Positions 59,891 to 64,000 of a stretch of DNA of 64,000 nucleotides are shown here, piece after piece (positions within the stretch are counted from its first letter, which is position 1; every line of letters starts with the position of its first letter). Location: positions 185,144,351 through 185,208,350 of the forward strand of contig NC_133156.1 in NCBI RefSeq assembly GCF_040802235.1. The letters are read 5' to 3'. Position numbers and translations under genes: made by a program. The DNA comes from Manis javanica (taxonomy: Eukaryota; Chordata; Mammalia; Pholidota; Manidae). Below the pieces are notes generated by a model. That model saw only the letters and a list, made by a program, of their open reading frames with translations. It had not been told where the DNA came from and did no database searches.

Positions 59891-61926
59891 TCTCTAATTC
59901 TTTCTCCTTTATTGGGCAGTATAGTATTTACCAATACTGACCTTAGGAGAAGTGTATTTGTCCTGTCTGCCTCCCCCTCAAGAGTGTGCATGTGAGTACA
60001 GGGTGCTGCTTGAGGCAATAAGCCTGGGTTTGCCTTCTCACTTCTGTGCATAACTGTGGACTCTTACATACCATGAGTTGGTGATCTGTCTTGTTTCCTG
60101 GGAGAGCAGTGAATTGGCACTCCAGATTTGGGCCTACATAATTGAAATCTTTAGAGGCAGGTGGCCAACTAAGGTAGTACATTCTCTGTTTCAGGAAGAA
60201 TCACACCTATATTGATTGACCTTGTTCATGGAAATTATGATTGTACTCCCTGCGTGGAGTACCTAGATCACTGATGAGACCAAAGATGTTTTGCATGCTG
60301 CTTTCCTTGACCTGTTTCCACCTACAGAATGAACAGGGACTAGGCTCAGTCCCTCTGAGTCCTAGTAGCTGGACTGCCAGTCTGAACCTGGAGCTACTGC
60401 TGGTGGCAGTACAGTGTGCCAAGAGGCAAGCCACACCCCCAGCATGTAGAACAGGAGCTGGCACATATTAGGAACTTGATAAATAATATTTAAATGACAA
60501 ATGAATGGATAAATTAAGATATTGTTGAGTGAACAAGAGCAAGGTGCCCAACAGTAACACCACGTGTTACATTCTTGTATAAAGGTAACAGTGCTTCCAT
60601 TTACTCTGGGCAAATGCGAAAGTTAATTCACACCTCAATAGATGAACAAACCACTTCTGAATTGGGTGATTACAGGGTTTTTTAAGCCAGGACCAAGTCG
60701 TTTTATTGAAAAACAGTTGTTGGTCTGTTCTATCACATGTGTAAATGCATAAATGATTATGCAAGGTTGTATATCATGGTTTTGAACTGGAATATTATCA
60801 AAGCAGACCTTACTGGGATATCTCCATTATCTGCTTCCAGAAGTATGGTGTTCCAGGTGCTCTGAGGGGCCATGCCACACCAGAAAGCAAAGGCAAAAAA
60901 AGCTGGGAGTGATGCACAGTATATGGGCAGATAAGCAACACAGGCTCCCGCTGGCCCACCAGGATAGAAATTAATATATCCTAAAGTAATTAATTTTATT
61001 GATCTTCCCTGTGAAGTTGTTGAAGATCAGTCAATAGGTTTTGGGGTGAGAAATGCTGATAAAAAATAAGCTGGGTTTTAAGGAGTTTGGGTTAAGCTTT
61101 CTGATCATAGTTACATAACAGTGAAGACTCTTGTTCCCTAACAACTAAAAGTATATATATTGGAGTGGAGAAAATAAATCTCTTCTATTCCCTATGTAAC
61201 AAGATGAGGAGAAGCTTACAGGTGGTCCAAGAAGTGTTTTAAAAAAATCATTAAAAAATAAACTAAAAAATGCAGTTACAGTATTGCCTCTCTTTATATC
61301 ATTCAGAATTTTCATGTGATTTGATAGAAGACTTCCTACTAACTGGTCATCGCGGTGGGGGTTCAGTATCAGGATGATTGGGCAATATTTATCGATACAT
61401 TTTCTACATATATTAGCCCATTAACAGCTTGTTTCCACAAGGCCAAAGGTAAAGTTCAACAAATGTGTTACCAACATTACAAGGTCTTTCCACTCTGGAT
61501 GATAGAAATGCAAACCATACCCATCCTTGTGTGAGCTCCAGGAATTATTCAGTCTACTGTTTTCTGGTGGTTCTTTCCTGACTTCATGGAATTTTGGCCC
61601 AAATATGCACAGATCAGTAATTAGCCAAAGATTTCAGGGGCCCACTCTGCAGATAGCCAGGGCATTCTCAATTTCTCTTCCTCTCAATCCCCTCCTCACT
61701 GAGCTTGCCTTATTTATGTTTTCCTCTTTGGTTTCACAGTCCTATATTGTCTGCAGTCCAGTGCCTGAAAATAGTTCTTATTATATTTTCTAGTTGTTTA
61801 TTACAGAAGGGCAATTCTTGTTGCAGTTAAACCTTTATGGGAAAGATGTACAAGTCATAACTCCCCCAAGAGTGACTTGAAGAGTATCTCTAAGGTCATT
61901 TAAATGATATTGTGATGCTGTTAAAT
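59891..61926. other. intergenic; one L2 3' end, rest unassigned
   Basis: An L2 3' end lies at about 60440-60515 (GAGCTGGCACATATTAGGAA, then TAAATAATATTTAAATGACA). No gene-like structure was identified in the remainder. Confidence 0.45.
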
Positions 61927-61949
61927 ACACACACACACAGACACACACA
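61927..61949. repeat. (CA)n microsatellite, interrupted
   Basis: A short CA array with one internal CAGACA interruption. Confidence 0.9.
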
Positions 61950-62163
61950 TCACCAACAACCATCCTTATCTTTTAGAGGTCCTATTGAAATACTTGTTGA
62001 CCAACTGATATAATTTTTAGGATTTGCTTCAAAAATGTGGGTGAGAATGAATTGCACAAGGATAAACATTGGCCATGAATTGATAATTATTGAAGTTGGG
62101 TGATGAAAACTGCCTAGTTTTTTATATTTGAATTTTTTCATAATAAAAAGTTTTCTTAAATCA
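61950..62163 (+). repeat. L1M 3' end
   Basis: TTGATAATTATTGAAGTTGG, GTGATGAAAACTGCCTAG and TTTCATAATAAAAAGTTTTC reproduce the L1M 3' UTR and its polyadenylation signal. Confidence 0.82.
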
Positions 62164-62759
62164 GTTATAAGAATCTCTATGCTTAATGGCCACTAAATGA
62201 CTTCTGTGTCAACTTTATAAGAATGACTGCTCTGAGAGCAGGTGTTTGATGGTAGAAAGGGGCAGAACAGGAAGGCAGTGTAGAAAAGGAACTGAAGTTG
62301 GGGGGGTACTGAAAAGATTGCAATCTGCAACTGCTTATCTTATAGCTCAGGTGCCTGCCCTTCTTGATAACCCAGATAGCCAGGACCTGGCCCCATGCCA
62401 GGCTGACGATAGGCTCTCCACTTACTGGGAGAGGTGGCAGAAGCTCTACCCAACACCACACTGTTCCTGCTGGCTGTGACTGCTTGGCCCTTATTTTAGA
62501 GAGTGAGATTTCACAAATTTCAAAACCAATCTGTCCAGTCACAAACTCCTGCGAAATAGAACCTGGATCACCATGGTAACAGCAAAGGCAGGCAGTAGGG
62601 GAGGAATGCATACTTTGTCACAGTGACAAGAAAGCAGGTGAAAAGCAAAAGCCAGAGAAAGAGTCCTACCCATCCCCCAGGGCTGCTCAGTGCTCCCTTC
62701 AGTAAATGCTCTGGAGAATGTAAATTCGGTCTCCTCTCAACTCCCAGGGCCTCCTCTAT
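62164..62759. other. intergenic, nothing recognised
   Basis: The 142-codon minus frame at 62183-62611 overlaps plus frames and shows no domain I know. No repeat is recognised. Confidence 0.35.
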
Positions 62760-62950
62760 CCATATTGCCACATTTATAAAGCACATAGTGTGTGCACCCA
62801 AGGAAGGTACTTTCGTCTCCATTTTTCAGAAAGGAAAACTGAGGCTCAGGGATACTAAGAAATTCTCTAAAACCTAAAATGTAAGAGCGGGATTGAAACC
62901 AAGATCTACTTCATGCCAAGGCCCACGTTTTCCCATCTCTGATCCTCTAG
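62760..62950 (+). repeat. ancient MIR/L2-type repeat
   Basis: CGTCTCCATTTTTCAGAAAG, AACTGAGGCTCAGGGATACT and GAGCGGGATTGAAACCAAGA follow the usual order. Confidence 0.7.
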
Positions 62951-62999
62951 CCTTGAGCATTTACAAGGGCTCACTCATGTTGTTGCCTGGGTCAGAATT

Positions 63000-64000
63000 T
63001 CCTGCCACCATATATTCCACCGTATGTATATACCACAGTTTGTTTTCCATCAACTTGTCATAGCCACTTGGGCCGCTTCTACCTTCTGGCTGTCATGAAT
63101 AATGTTGCTATGAACATGCTGTACAATTGTCTCTTCAAAACCCTGCTTTCAATTCTTTGGGATATATACCCAGAAGTGGTATGGCTGAATCATATGGTAA
63201 TTCGATTTTTAATTTTTTGGAGAAGCAACATACTGTTTCCATAGCAGTTGCAGCATTGTACATTCCCACCAACAGTGCACAGGATTCCAATTTCTTCATA
63301 TCCTTGTCAATGCTTTTATTTTCTGTTTTTTTAAATAGCCATCTTAATGAACGTGAGGTAATATCTCTGGTTTTCAATTTGCATTTCCCTAATGTTTAAT
63401 GGTGCTAAGCATTTTTTTAATGCTTGTTGGCCATTTGTATATATCTTCTTTAGAAAAATGTTCATTTAAGTCCTTTGCCCATTTTTAATAGAATTATTTG
63501 GGGTTTTTTTGTTGTTATTGAATTATCAGTTCTTTATATATTCTGAATATTAGCCCCTTATCAGATATGTGATTTACAAATATTTTCTCCTACTCCATAA
63601 GTTGCCTTTTCAGTCAGTTGATTATGTCCTTTGATGCAGAGAAGTTTTTAATTTTGATGTAGTCCAATTTATCTAGTTTTATTTTTACTGTCTATGTTTT
63701 TGGTATCATATCCAAGAAATCATTGCCAAATCCAATGTAATAAAGGTTTTCCCCTGTTTTCTTCTACAAGTTTCACAGTCATAGATCTTACATTAAGGTC
63801 TTTGACCCAGTTTCAGTTAATTTTTTAAGTATGCTTAAAGGATCCAACTTCATTCTTTTGCAAATGGGTATCCATTTTTCCCAGCACCATCTGTAGAGAA
63901 GACTGTCCTTTCTCCCACAGAAAGGTCTTGGCACCCTTGCTGAAAACCATTTGACAATATATGTGAGGATTTATTTCTGAGTTCTCTCTTCTATTCCATT
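63000..64000 (-). repeat. L1 ORF2 region, antisense, running off the window end
   Basis: Antisense L1 markers in order are TATATACCCAGAAGTGGTAT, ACATTCCCACCAACAGTGCA, TTTGCCCATTTTTAATAGAA, AGTCCAATTTATCTAGTTTT and ACTTCATTCTTTTGCAAATG. It continues beyond 64000. Confidence 0.9.

Noticed and set aside
62183-62611. 142-codon minus-strand open frame
   Set aside because: No family recognised, and it overlaps two plus-strand frames in the same interval. Likely chance.
1-64000. CRISPR arrays, operons, rRNA or tRNA genes, prokaryotic mobile elements
   Set aside because: None seen. Spliced gene structure and mammalian repeats throughout make the window eukaryotic nuclear DNA.

Overview
This is a window of mammalian nuclear DNA: AT-rich, interspersed with LINE-1, LINE-2, MIR, LTR and DNA-transposon remnants, and carrying one spliced protein gene. 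That gene is PLEK (pleckstrin), complete on the minus strand. I placed all nine coding exons between 47005 (ATG) and 25117 (end of TGA). Every junction obeys GT-AG, and the exons (42, 156, 182, 92, 185, 105, 84, 70 and 137 bp) sum to 1053 bp: 350 codons plus a stop, the length I remember for human pleckstrin. The encoded order is PH domain, PKC-target linker (S113, T114, S117), DEP domain, acidic linker, second PH domain. The gene looks intact and functional.

Layout: 1-23.5 kb is intergenic DNA downstream of PLEK, made of L1 pieces (one with a clear target-site duplication), an MLT1-type LTR, an antisense ERVL pol remnant, MIR and L2 elements and a Tigger1-like transposon. 23.5-25.1 kb is the probable PLEK 3' UTR with a canonical poly(A) signal. 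25.1-47.0 kb is the PLEK coding region; its 9.3 kb first intron holds a 1.76 kb antisense retroposed cDNA with a perfect 16-bp target-site duplication. A TATA box, an M-box and an ETS-like site lie just upstream of exon 1. 47.2-64 kb is intergenic DNA upstream of PLEK, again mostly L1, MIR and hAT-type repeats, with one GC-richer open stretch at 57.1-57.7 kb that I cannot explain.

Organism: a placental mammal. The relatively intact L1 copies have a 3' end unlike primate or rodent L1, and I recognise no lineage-specific SINE (no Alu, B1/B2, carnivore tRNA-Lys SINE, equine ERE or ruminant SINE). This points to a laurasiatherian lineage with few SINEs; pangolin is my best guess, from memory of its L1 sequences and with low confidence. 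I see no bacterial, phage, CRISPR or operon-like content and no evidence of a new multi-gene system. The unusual items are retroposition events, local duplications and gene-architecture details. Repeat family names come from memory of consensus sequences, without a database search, and repeat boundaries are approximate unless a target-site duplication is given.
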